The notes under the pieces were generated by a model. That model had not been told where the DNA came from and did not search any database. It worked only from the letters and a program-made list of their open reading frames with translations. From Brevundimonas intermedia (GTDB lineage: Bacteria > Pseudomonadota > Alphaproteobacteria > Caulobacterales > Caulobacteraceae), in the NCBI RefSeq assembly GCF_004614235.1, contig NZ_SPVH01000006.1, positions 1,364,001 through 1,428,000 of the forward strand: a stretch of DNA of 64,000 bases, in the 5' to 3' direction. Made by a program: the position numbers and the translations under genes. Positions 1 to 8,623 of the stretch are shown one piece after another (within the stretch, counting starts at the first letter, position 1; each line of letters begins with the position of its first letter).

Positions 1-795
1 GAAGCACAGGTGGTTGATCGAGACGCTGACGGCGACCTCAAGGCCCTTGGCGCGGGCGCGGGCCAGGGTTTCCAGAGCGCCCTCGGTCGAGATTTGATCG
101 ACCAGGAAGCGGGCGCCGGTCTGTTCGACCAGGGCCAGGTCGCGCTCCAGCCCGATGCGCTCGGCGATGGCCGGACTGCCGGACAGACCCAGCCGCGTGG
201 CCAGTTCGCCGGAGGCGGCGACGGCCCCCTCCGTCAGCCAGGGATCGGACGGACGACAGGCGATCAGGGCGTTGAAGGCGGCGGCGTAGCTCATCACCCG
301 TTGCAGGGTGCGGCTGTTGACGATGACCTTGTCGCCGTCGGTGAAATACAGGGCGCCGGCTTCGTCCATCAGGCCGATCTCGGCCATCCGCTGGCCGTCC
401 AGGGCCTTGGTCGCCGCGCCGGCCGCCCGGACATTGACCAGGTTCAGGGCCGCGCCGCGCCGCTGGATGAAGTCGATCATCGCCGGGTCATCGACGGCAG
501 GGTCGGTGTCGGGCTGGACGACAATGGTGGTCACGCCCCCGGCCGCGGCGGCCAGGCTGGCGGACTTCAGCGTCTCCTTGGGCTCGGCGCCCGGTTCGCC
601 GGTCTTGACCCGGATGTCGATCAGGCCGGGCGCGAGGCACAGGCCGTCGGCGTCGATCAGCTGATCGGCTTCGATGGGCGATGCGCCATGGACGACGCGG
701 ACGATGCGGCCGTCCTCGATCAGGAGGCCGCCGGGGCCGTCATAGTCGGTGGCGGGATCCAGCAGGCGGGCGTTGACGATGGCGACAGTGGTCAT
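1..795 (-). CDS. pyrC: Dihydroorotase-like protein PyrC', probably non-catalytic (3' end cut off by window edge)
   Basis: An amidohydrolase-fold protein of the class I dihydroorotase family. The first 265 residues are visible and the C-terminus lies outside the window. The family skeleton is clear: APGLID at residues 55-60, the STEGA block, and NHL near the visible end. The metal ligands are not. The HxH motif that should follow LID reads R62-V63-K64, the His of the usual QHAED block aligns to Arg, and the His of the usual AHLST block aligns to Gln. Known inactive PyrC' proteins of this type serve as a structural partner needed for assembly of aspartate carbamoyltransferase, and pyrB lies just upstream on the same strand (202 bp gap filled by a repeat). 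The start is ATG at 795. The catalytic loss is read directly; the assembly role is inferred. Confidence 0.85.
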   Translation of the reverse strand, partial: MTTVAIVNARLLDPATDYDGPGGLLIEDGRIVRVVHGASPIEADQLIDADGLCLAPGLIDIRVKTGEPGAEPKETLKSASLAAAAGGVTTIVVQPDTDPAVDDPAMIDFIQRRGAALNLVNVRAAGAATKALDGQRMAEIGLMDEAGALYFTDGDKVIVNSRTLQRVMSYAAAFNALIACRPSDPWLTEGAVAASGELATRLGLSGSPAIAERIGLERDLALVEQTGARFLVDQISTEGALETLARARAKGLEVAVSVSINHLCF

Positions 796-828
796 CGGAA
801 ATCCTCCACCGAGAAGCGAAGCGGAACG

Positions 829-982
829 GGGGAGGGGGACCGCGAAGCGGTGGAGGGGGCGAGGGAGCGCGCGATGTCGGACGGCTGCAATGGATCGGAA
901 GGTCGGCGGCAGACGCGGAATCCGCTTCCGCCCCCTCCACCACGCTGCGCGCGGTCCCCCTCCCCCGCGATGCGGGGGAGGA
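829..982. repeat. Intergenic palindromic repeat between pyrB and pyrC'
   Basis: Two GC-rich arms (829-860 and about 929-966) are near-perfect inverted copies built on the core CCCCCTCCACC and GGTCCCCCTCCCC, separated by about 68 bp. A second small hairpin follows at 959-980 (TCCCCCGCGA / TGCGGGGGA). It fills the pyrB-pyrC' gap and could fold into a long stem in the transcript. No protein is supported here. It is one of several palindromic intergenic elements in the window, though its core sequence differs from the others. Confidence 0.75.
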
Positions 983-997
983 TTTGAGCGGCGACCA

Positions 998-1978
998 TCA
1001 CTTGTCCCCCCAACGGGCGGAGAGGGAGGCCAGCACGGCCATGCGGGCGGCGACGCCCATCTCGACCTGATCCTGGATCAGGGAGACGTCCAGGTCGTCG
1101 GCGACGTCGGAATCGATCTCGACGCCGCGGTTCATCGGGCCGGGGTGCATGACCCTGGCGCCCGGCTTGGCCCAGGCCAGCTTCTCGCGATCCAGGCCCC
1201 AGAAGCGGAAATACTCGCGGGTCGAGGGCACCAGGGCGCCGGCCATCCGCTCAAGCTGCAGGCGCAGCATCATGACCACGTCGCAGCCTTGCAGCCCCTC
1301 GCGCATGTCGTGGAAGACCTCGCAGCCCCAGCGGTCGGCGTCGCCGGGCACCAGGGTCGGCGGGCCGATCAGGCGAACGCGCGCGCCCATCATCTGAAGC
1401 AGGGCGACGTTGGAGCGGGCCACGCGGCTGTGGGTGATGTCGCCGCAGATGGCCACGGTCAGGCTGGTCACGTCGCCGAAGGCGCGGCGCATCGACAGCA
1501 GGTCCAGCAGGGCTTGGGTCGGGTGTTCGTGGCGGCCGTCCCCGGCGTTGACGACGGCGCAGCCGACCTTCTGGCTCAGCAGTTCCGCCGCGCCCGAAGC
1601 ACCGTGGCGGATGACCAGAATATCGGGCTTCATGGCGTTCAGCGTCACCGCCGTATCGATCAGGGTCTCGCCCTTCTTCACCGAGGACGAGCCGACCGGC
1701 ATGGTGACCACGTCGGCGCCCAGTCGCTTGGCCGCGATCTCGAACGAGGAACTGGTGCGGGTCGAGTTCTCGAAGAACAGGTTCACGACGGTGCGGCCGT
1801 GCAGCAGATCCAGCGCCTTGGACGACTGGCGATTGAAGTCGACGAAGGCGTCGCCGAGATCCAGCAACTGCGGGGTGACGAACGGATTGAGGTCCGACGC
1901 GGCGAGGAAGTGGGGTTTCGGGAACGGGACCAGCCGGTCGCGGATGGTCTGGTCGGTGACGTCTGAGGGCTGGGTCAT
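998..1978 (-). CDS. pyrB: Aspartate carbamoyltransferase catalytic subunit
   Basis: Catalyses condensation of carbamoyl phosphate with aspartate to carbamoyl aspartate, the first committed step of pyrimidine synthesis, in the cytoplasm. At 326 aa it has normal length. The carbamoyl-phosphate loop FFENSTRTS is at residues 68-76; HPTQALLDL and the late [10 protein letters not shown] block are also present. The start is ATG at 1978. The next gene on the strand is a dihydroorotase-like protein that appears to have lost its active site, an arrangement known from enzymes where PyrB needs an inactive PyrC' to form the dodecameric complex. No pyrI-type regulatory subunit is seen nearby. Confidence 0.97.
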   Translation of the reverse strand: MTQPSDVTDQTIRDRLVPFPKPHFLAASDLNPFVTPQLLDLGDAFVDFNRQSSKALDLLHGRTVVNLFFENSTRTSSSFEIAAKRLGADVVTMPVGSSSVKKGETLIDTAVTLNAMKPDILVIRHGASGAAELLSQKVGCAVVNAGDGRHEHPTQALLDLLSMRRAFGDVTSLTVAICGDITHSRVARSNVALLQMMGARVRLIGPPTLVPGDADRWGCEVFHDMREGLQGCDVVMMLRLQLERMAGALVPSTREYFRFWGLDREKLAWAKPGARVMHPGPMNRGVEIDSDVADDLDVSLIQDQVEMGVAARMAVLASLSARWGDK

Positions 1979-2017
1979 CGAGACGCGGCTATAGGCGCGA
2001 CTCGGCCTGAACGCCAG

Positions 2018-2941
2018 TCAGGTGAAGTGGAACAGCATCAGCAGAATGGGGATGACCACGGCGCTGCCGACGGTGGTCAGGGCGATGACCCCCGCGATCA
2101 GGGGCGCATCCCCGCCCATCTGGCGCGCCAGGATGTAGGAGGCGGCCGATCCCGGCGCGGCGCCGCAGATCAGGGCGATCCCCTGGGCCAGGCTGTCGCC
2201 GCCCAGGGCCCAGGCGATGAACCACATCAGGGGCGGCATGACGCCCAGCTTGACCAGGGTCACGGCGGCGATGGTGGTGCGGCTTCGCTTGACCTCGGCG
2301 AAGGACAAACCCGCCCCGGCGACGATCAGGCCCAGCGGCAGGGCGGCCGCCCCCAGCAGGTCCATCGCGTCCGACAGGCCCGGGATCAACGGCACGCGCA
2401 ACAGGTTCAGCGCCAGGCCGATCAGGCAGGCCAACAGGATGGGGTTGGCGATCATCGACTTGGCCAGACCCAGCACCGAAGGCTCGCGCCGCAGCGACCC
2501 CCATTTGGCCAGCACGGCGACACAGGCGATGTTGGTCACCGGAATGATGAAGGCGATGGCGACCGCCGCCATGGCCGTGCCTTCCGAGCCATAGACCGAC
2601 TGGATCACCGGCACGAACACGAAGCTGTTCCAGCGGATCACGCCCTGGAAGACGCTGGTGTAGGCCGGCCCCTCCAGGGTGATCAGGGGCTTGGCCGCCA
2701 GGGTCGCCGCCGCCACGATCAGGGTCGCCCCCACCGCCGCCGCGCCCGCCACGGTCGCGCCGCCGCCGGCGAGGTCCGCATGCCAGATCGCGGGGATCAG
2801 GAAGCTGGGATAGAAGATGTTGATCGACAGCTTCTCGATCGGCCGCCAGGCCTCGTCGGGCAGGAAACCGGACTTGCGCAGCCCATAGCCCAGGGCGATC
2901 ATCAGAAAGACCGGCAGGACGCCGGCGATCAGGGCCGTCAA
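2018..2941 (-). CDS. AEC family (auxin efflux carrier-like) transporter
   Basis: A membrane permease of about 307 aa with roughly ten hydrophobic segments. It opens with a helix ending in MIALGYGLRKSGFL, typical of the AEC family, and ends in a Gly/Ala-rich half containing GAAPGSAASYILARQMGGD. AEC proteins export or import organic anions such as malonate or malate; the substrate cannot be told here. The likely start is TTG at 2941, which overlaps the ruvX stop codon (TTGA), implying translational coupling to ruvX. Reading the frame further upstream only gives the antisense-like shadow of ruvX. It precedes pyrB on the same strand with a 39 bp gap, so ruvX, this gene and pyrB may be co-transcribed. 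Confidence 0.85.
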   Translation of the reverse strand: MTALIAGVLPVFLMIALGYGLRKSGFLPDEAWRPIEKLSINIFYPSFLIPAIWHADLAGGGATVAGAAAVGATLIVAAATLAAKPLITLEGPAYTSVFQGVIRWNSFVFVPVIQSVYGSEGTAMAAVAIAFIIPVTNIACVAVLAKWGSLRREPSVLGLAKSMIANPILLACLIGLALNLLRVPLIPGLSDAMDLLGAAALPLGLIVAGAGLSFAEVKRSRTTIAAVTLVKLGVMPPLMWFIAWALGGDSLAQGIALICGAAPGSAASYILARQMGGDAPLIAGVIALTTVGSAVVIPILLMLFHFT

Positions 2942-3417
2942 ACCCAGGTCGCCTGATCCCGCACCCGATCCAGCGCCCCCTGCAGAATCCAGGCGGCGGC
3001 GGTGCGATCCACGACCTGAGCGCGGCGCTTGCGGTTCAGGTCCAGATCCTCGATCAGGAAACGTTCGACGGCGCTGGTGGACAGCCGCTCGTCCCAGAAG
3101 GCGATGTTGATCGGGCGCAACCGCTCCAGATTTCGGGCGAAGGCGCGGCACGATTGGGCGCGCGGGCCTTCGGAGCCGTCCATGTTGGCGGGCAGGCCGA
3201 TGACCAGGGCCGAGACCTTGCGATGGGCCATCAGCTTGAACAGCTGCTCGGCCTCCAGGGTGAACTTGGACTTTCTGATCAGTTCCAGCGGCGAGGCGAT
3301 CAGGCGCGTGGCGTCCGACACGGCCACCCCGATGGTCTTCTCGCCCAGATCCAGCCCCATCCACGGGGTGTCGGGCGGGCAGGCGGCGGGCAGGTCGAGG
3401 AGGTCGAGGACGGGCAC
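2938..3417 (-). CDS. ruvX: Holliday junction resolvase-like protein RuvX (YqgF family)
   Basis: A small RNase H-fold protein of the YqgF/RuvX family, implicated in 16S rRNA 5' end maturation and once proposed as a resolvase. The family core is clear: MGLDLGEKTIGVAVSD near the N-terminus, VIGLPANMDGSEG in the middle, and a late WDERLSTSAVERFLIE block. The chosen GTG start at 3417 gives 159 aa beginning VPVLDLLDL, close to family length. A longer ATG reading from 3519 would run almost into the divergent gatC and adds residues with no family similarity. It overlaps the next gene's start by a few bases. Confidence 0.9.
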   Translation of the reverse strand: MPVLDLLDLPAACPPDTPWMGLDLGEKTIGVAVSDATRLIASPLELIRKSKFTLEAEQLFKLMAHRKVSALVIGLPANMDGSEGPRAQSCRAFARNLERLRPINIAFWDERLSTSAVERFLIEDLDLNRKRRAQVVDRTAAAWILQGALDRVRDQATWV

Positions 3418-3520
3418 GGGCGGGCGGTAGGCCGCAATCCTGCGGAAGTCAAAGGCGTCGCCTTGTGAATCCGAGGTCGGAAGGCTAATCCCGCCGATAC
3501 ATTCCCTATCGACGTGCATT

Positions 3521-3526
3521 GGAGGG
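3521..3526 (+). promoter_or_regulatory. Shine-Dalgarno site that fixes the gatC start
   Basis: GGAGGG lies 4 bases before ATG at 3531. It supports that ATG over an in-frame TTG at 3519, which would put the site inside the coding region. Confidence 0.75.
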
Positions 3527-3530
3527 CCGC

Positions 3531-3818
3531 ATGGCCATCGACGCTGCGACGGTGCGCAAGGTTGCGCATCTCGCCCGCATCAAGACCCCCGAGGATCGGC
3601 TGGAGCCGCTGGCGCAGGAGCTGAACGGCATCCTGGCTTGGATCGAGCAGTTGGACCAGGTGGATGTCGAAGGCGTGGAGCCGATGACCTCGAACGTCGC
3701 CCAGCCTTTGCGTCTGCGCGAGGACGTGGTTACCGACGGCGACAAGATCGACGCCGTCCTGTCCAACGCCCCGAAGTCGGCGGACGGCTTCTTCGTCGTG
3801 CCCAAGGTGGTCGAATAG
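3531..3818 (+). CDS. gatC: Asp-tRNA(Asn)/Glu-tRNA(Gln) amidotransferase subunit C
   Basis: The small 95 aa subunit that wraps around and stabilises GatA in the GatCAB complex. GatCAB converts mischarged Glu-tRNA(Gln) and/or Asp-tRNA(Asn) into the correct amide form. The family pattern is complete: an N-terminal helix [10 protein letters not shown], then the [18 protein letters not shown] stretch, and a DAVLSNAP near the end. The start ATG at 3531 has a strong ribosome site. gatA begins 2 bp after the stop, so the two are co-translated, while gatB is about 1 kb further on behind inserted genes. Confidence 0.97.
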   Translation: MAIDAATVRKVAHLARIKTPEDRLEPLAQELNGILAWIEQLDQVDVEGVEPMTSNVAQPLRLREDVVTDGDKIDAVLSNAPKSADGFFVVPKVVE

Positions 3819-3820
3819 TC

Positions 3821-5299
3821 ATGAGCGACCTGACCAAACTGACCCTGAAGGGCGCCGTCGATGGCCTGAAGTCGAAGGACTTCTCCTCGGCCGAGATCAC
3901 CCAGGCCTTCCTGACCAATATCGAGGCCGCCAATCCGACGCTGAACGCCTATGTCGAGGTGACGGCGGACAAGGCCATGGAGATGGCCCGCGCGTCCGAC
4001 GCCCGCATCGCCTCGGGCGAGGGCGGGGCGCTGGAAGGCGCACCGCTGGGGATCAAGGATCTGTTCTGCACCGAGGGCGTGCAGACCACGGCCGGGTCCA
4101 ACATGCTGCGCGGGTTCGTGCCGCCGTATGAATCGACCGTGACCGCCAATCTGTGGCGTGACGGGGCGGTCATGCTGGGCAAGCTGAACATGGACGAGTT
4201 CGCCATGGGCTCGTCCAACGAGACCAGCGCGTTCGGTCCGGTCAAGAATCCGTGGAAATCGACCGGCTCGAACGCCGAACTGACGCCGGGCGGTTCGTCG
4301 GGCGGTTCGGCCTCGGCCGTGGCGGCGGATCTGTGCCTGGCTGCGACCGCGTCGGACACCGGCGGCTCGATCCGCCAGCCCGCCGCCTTCACCGGGACGG
4401 TCGGGATCAAGCCTACCTATGGCCGCGCCAGTCGGTTCGGCATGGTGGCCTTCGCCTCGTCGCTGGACCAGGCCGGGCCGATCACCAAGACGGTCGAGGA
4501 TGCGGCCCTGCTGCTGCAATCCATGTGCTCGTTCGACGCCAAGGATTCGACCAGCCTCGACGTCCCGACGCCCGACTGGACCGCTTCGGTCGGCAAGTCG
4601 GTCAAGGGCCTGCGCATCGGCGTGCCGCGCGAATATGTCGTGGACGGCATGCCCGCCGAGATTCAGGCCCTGTGGGATCAGGGCGTGGCCTGGCTGAAGG
4701 ACGCGGGCTGTGAGATCGTGGACATCAGCCTGCCGCACACCAAATACGCCCTGCCGACCTATTACATTGTGGCGCCGGCCGAGGCCTCGTCCAACCTGGC
4801 CCGCTATGACGGGATGCGGTTCGGGCACCGGGCGGAAGAGTTCAAGTCGCTGGACGACCTGTACGCCACCTCGCGCGCCGAGGGCTTCGGCAAGGAGGTC
4901 CAGCGTCGCCTGACCATCGGCGCCTATGTGCTGTCGGCCGGTTTCTACGACGCCTATTACGTCAAGGCGCTGAAGGTGCGTCGCCGCATCGCCGAGGACT
5001 TCGACAATGTCTGGGGCCAGGTGGACGCCATCCTGACGCCGTCGACGCCGTCGGCTGCGTTTGCGCTGGGCGACAAGCAGATCGACCCGCTGACCATGTA
5101 TCTGAACGACGTCTTCACAGTGACGACCAACCTGGCCGGCCTGCCGGGGATTTCGGTGCCGGCTGGTGTGGACGCGGGCGGCTTGCCTCTGGGCCTTCAG
5201 GTCATCGGCAAGGCGTTGGACGAGGCGACGGTGTTCCAGGTCGGCGCGGCGCTGGAACAGGCGGCGGGCTTTAGGGCCAAGCCGGGCAAGTGGTGGTAG
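3821..5299 (+). CDS. gatA: Asp-tRNA(Asn)/Glu-tRNA(Gln) amidotransferase subunit A
   Basis: The glutaminase subunit of GatCAB: an amidase-signature enzyme that releases ammonia from glutamine for tRNA-bound Glu or Asp. At 492 aa it has family length. The Ser-cisSer-Lys triad is visible as Lys79 (GIKDLF), Ser159 in the GGSSGGSAS loop and Ser183 in [10 protein letters not shown]. The ATG at 3821 is two bases after the gatC stop. It is followed by a palindromic repeat and a DUF559 gene that separate it from gatB. Confidence 0.98.
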   Translation: MSDLTKLTLKGAVDGLKSKDFSSAEITQAFLTNIEAANPTLNAYVEVTADKAMEMARASDARIASGEGGALEGAPLGIKDLFCTEGVQTTAGSNMLRGFVPPYESTVTANLWRDGAVMLGKLNMDEFAMGSSNETSAFGPVKNPWKSTGSNAELTPGGSSGGSASAVAADLCLAATASDTGGSIRQPAAFTGTVGIKPTYGRASRFGMVAFASSLDQAGPITKTVEDAALLLQSMCSFDAKDSTSLDVPTPDWTASVGKSVKGLRIGVPREYVVDGMPAEIQALWDQGVAWLKDAGCEIVDISLPHTKYALPTYYIVAPAEASSNLARYDGMRFGHRAEEFKSLDDLYATSRAEGFGKEVQRRLTIGAYVLSAGFYDAYYVKALKVRRRIAEDFDNVWGQVDAILTPSTPSAAFALGDKQIDPLTMYLNDVFTVTTNLAGLPGISVPAGVDAGGLPLGLQVIGKALDEATVFQVGAALEQAAGFRAKPGKWW

Positions 5300-5306
5300 T
5301 TTAAAG

Positions 5307-5483
5307 ACCCCTCTCCCAGAGGGAGAGGGAGGGGCCCGCGCCGCAGGCGTGGGAGGGTGAGGGGTTACGGTCTGGAAGGTGTGGCGACGGTGATGAAACA
5401 TCCGAACCGTAACCCCTCACCCTTTCGCCTTGCTGATCGCTTCGCTCTCGGAGGCTCAAGCCCTCTCCCTTCGGGAGAGGGAA
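5307..5483. repeat. Large palindromic intergenic repeat between gatA and the DUF559 gene
   Basis: A nested palindrome. Outer hairpins CCCTCTCCCAGAGGGAGAGGG (5309-5329) and CCCTCTCCCTTCGGGAGAGGG (5461-5481) bracket a perfect 15 bp inverted pair, GGTGAGGGGTTACGG at 5356-5370 and its complement at 5408-5422. The right end stops one or two bases before the DUF559 start codon. A related pattern recurs at the 3' end of that gene. Confidence 0.85.
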
Positions 5484-5484
5484 G

Positions 5485-5862
5485 ATGACGAAGGAGCCGA
5501 CGGATTTCGCGCGTCAACTTCGGCAGCGTGAGACGCATGCTGAGAAGCTGTTGTGGAAGCGGCTGCGGGGCGGCCGGCTGGACGGGTTGAAGTTTCGCCG
5601 ACAGCATCCGGTCGGACGCTATTTCGCTGATTTCGCCTGTGAGTCCGCGCGTCTTATCGTCGAACTGGACGGCGGGGTTCACGATCAGGACGACACCCAC
5701 CTGAACGACCATGTTCGGCAGCAGGAGATCGAAGCCTTGGGCTGGTTCGTGCTGAGGTTTCGAAATGAGCAGGTCACGGTCGCGCTGGATACGGTTCTGG
5801 ATGCGATACGCGTCCAGGCGCAGATGGCAGTCACCGTAAGCTCTCACCCGCCCGTCGGCTGA
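5485..5862 (+). CDS. DUF559 domain protein (Vsr-like endonuclease fold)
   Basis: A 125 aa protein of the DUF559 family, which is distantly related to very-short-patch repair (Vsr) and restriction-type nucleases. Family hallmarks: an N-terminal basic helix RETHAEKLLWKRLRGGRLDG, the FRRQHPVGRYFADFAC strand pair, and the acidic core LIVELDGGVHD (Glu-x-Asp-Gly-Gly), followed by DHVRQQEIEALGWFVLRF. The ATG at 5485 lies at the very edge of the upstream palindrome, and the last 20 or so residues are encoded inside another palindrome, so the C-terminus (VSSHPPVG) looks repeat-derived. Function and target are unknown. Whether the nuclease is active cannot be judged from sequence. Confidence 0.88.
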   Translation: MTKEPTDFARQLRQRETHAEKLLWKRLRGGRLDGLKFRRQHPVGRYFADFACESARLIVELDGGVHDQDDTHLNDHVRQQEIEALGWFVLRFRNEQVTVALDTVLDAIRVQAQMAVTVSSHPPVG

Positions 5863-5880
5863 AGGCCACGGGCGGGTGAG
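5843..5880. repeat. Hairpin repeat overlapping the DUF559 stop codon
   Basis: A perfect 13 bp inverted repeat, CTCACCCGCCCGT (5843-5855) and ACGGGCGGGTGAG (5868-5880), with the DUF559 stop codon TGA in the loop at 5860-5862. The preceding bases CCGTAAGCTCTCACC resemble the inner arm CCGTAACCCCTCACC of the upstream repeat, so both ends of the gene carry the same repeat family. It may also act as a terminator, though no T-run follows. Confidence 0.7.
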
Positions 5881-5887
5881 GATGGAT

Positions 5888-6232
5888 TTACTCCGTCGGG
5901 AGCGCCTTCAGGTCGGTGTCGATGGCGGCGATCTTGGCGTCGGTGATGTTGCCCTGGGAGTAGGGGGCGATCTGGCGAAGGGTCATGGCCTTGAACTGTC
6001 CGTAAGCGGGGTGTCTGTCGAGGCCGGGCAGATGCTTGTCCAGGACCGCCTTGGTCGCGGGATCGGCGACCAGGGCCTCGATGGTGCTGTCGATGGTGGG
6101 GTGGGCGGCGTGATTCTCATGCTCCGGGGCCGGCGAAGTCGTCGGAGCCGGGGCAGGCGCGGTCTGGGCCGAGGCGACGCCGGCCAGCAGCAGGGAGGCC
6201 GCAGCGGCGGCGGCGAACAGGGTCTTGGTCAT
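5888..6232 (-). CDS. Small secreted protein of unknown function
   Basis: A 114 aa protein with a clear signal peptide (MTKTLFAAAAAASLLLAGVASAQ). It continues through a Pro/Ala/Thr-rich, His-containing linker (APAPTTSPAPEHENHAAHPT) into a small helical domain (residues about 48-114) with LDKHLPGLDRHPAYGQFKAMTLRQIAP. I do not recognise the family. The start ATG at 6232 has GGAGA upstream; the much longer open frame above it is an antisense shadow of gatB. Convergent with the DUF559 gene and divergent from gatB. Probably periplasmic. Confidence 0.75.
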   Translation of the reverse strand: MTKTLFAAAAAASLLLAGVASAQTAPAPAPTTSPAPEHENHAAHPTIDSTIEALVADPATKAVLDKHLPGLDRHPAYGQFKAMTLRQIAPYSQGNITDAKIAAIDTDLKALPTE

Positions 6233-6328
6233 CGAAATCTCCGTTGAGAGGCGGAAGTTGATCGCCTTTCGCGACATCATCAAGACAGCCCCCTTTCTCG
6301 CCGCCGACGACGGCGCTAGGACGAAGCC

Positions 6329-7831
<1,503 letters not shown>

Positions 7832-7915
7832 TGCTTGGGGGCTGCGGCCCCCAAACCCCTGGCTGGTCGCTAACGCTCGCGACGCGGTCGCTCGCTGCTT
7901 GAGCGACGCGTTCAA

Positions 7916-7953
7916 CCAAAAAGGCCCCGCGGATCGCTCCGCGGGGCCTTTTC
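7916..7953. terminator. Bidirectional intrinsic terminator between gatB and the proline-rich gene
   Basis: A 13 bp perfect stem, AAGGCCCCGCGGA / TCCGCGGGGCCTT (7921-7933 and 7938-7950), loop TCGC, with an A-run on the left and a T-run on the right, so it can stop both gatB and the convergent gene. A weaker GGGGGC/GCCCCC hairpin sits just after gatB at about 7837-7853. Confidence 0.85.
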
Positions 7954-7963
7954 AGTTCCAGGC

Positions 7964-8287
7964 TCAGGCCGACGGCGGCGTGGGCGGGGTCGGCGGCTCA
8001 GGAGGAGCCGGCGGTGCGGGCGGGACTGGCGGGACCGGCGCATCCGGATCGGTGGGCTCCGTGGGTTCGGGGGGCAGCGGCGGAGCAGGTTCCTCGACGG
8101 GCGGAGGAGCCGGCGGTGCGGGCGGCGTCGGGGCGTTCGGATCCCACGTCGGCGGGGGAGCGGGATCTTGCGGCGTCTGCTGATCGACCGGCGGGGGCGG
8201 CGGGGGAGGCGCGGTCGGGGCTTGCTGAGCCGTCGCGGCGCCGGCCAGCAACAGCGAGGAGGCCAGGGCGGTCAAGGCGATCTTCAT
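7964..8287 (-). CDS. Secreted proline-rich low-complexity protein
   Basis: 107 aa with a signal peptide (MKIALTALASSLLLAGAATAQQ). It is followed by an almost pure Pro/Ala/Glu/Thr tail with runs of up to eight prolines and acidic TEPTDPD-type segments. No catalytic motif or folded domain is seen. A polyproline tail of this sort usually spans periplasm or peptidoglycan, but no partner is identifiable. ATG at 8287 has AAGGAT upstream. It has a shared terminator at its 3' end and its own promoter region (8288-8560). Function unknown; the reading frame itself is supported by the signal peptide and codon pattern. Confidence 0.7.
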   Translation of the reverse strand: MKIALTALASSLLLAGAATAQQAPTAPPPPPPPVDQQTPQDPAPPPTWDPNAPTPPAPPAPPPVEEPAPPLPPEPTEPTDPDAPVPPVPPAPPAPPEPPTPPTPPSA

Positions 8288-8568
8288 AGGACTATCCTTT
8301 GCGTGAAAGTGCGTCTTGAAGGCGTTCGGGCGTCGTCGGGGATGACAACGACAAGCAGGCTCGAACCCTAACGAGGCCGTTTTTCGTCCCCGGTCCGGGG
8401 AGTAGTTTTGGGGGCTCGATACTGGAGGTCGTGTGTCGATCATCTTCTGAAACGCGTTCGCATCGGGGGATGGATACATGCCGATGCAGTCGCGTGAGAG
8501 GTCGAGGCGCACGCGTCCAAGGTCACGGCAGGGCCATGGTTGGGGCGTGTGCCGGTGCGCCAAGTTAC
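8288..8568. other. Intergenic stretch upstream of the proline-rich gene
   Basis: About 280 bp without a supported gene. It should hold the promoter of the gene at 7964-8287. The short open frames here have no start site, signal or family similarity. I see no tRNA, riboswitch or clear operator. Confidence 0.5.
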
Positions 8569-8600
8569 GAAAAAGCCCGACGGCCAGGGGCCGTCGGGCT
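8569..8600 (-). terminator. Intrinsic terminator of the RPDRP-repeat RcnB-like gene
   Basis: A 12 bp stem, AGCCCGACGGCC / GGCCGTCGGGCT (8574-8585 and 8589-8600), followed on the minus strand by a run of five T. It lies about 24 bp after the stop codon at 8624. Confidence 0.85.
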
Positions 8601-8623
8601 GAAGGTTCGAAATCGTCAGGCGG

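Noticed and set aside
3506-5401. 631-codon minus-strand open frame opposite gatA
   Set aside because: It is antisense to a well-conserved gene and has the Arg/Gly/Ala-rich composition of GC-skewed shadow frames, without signal or domain.
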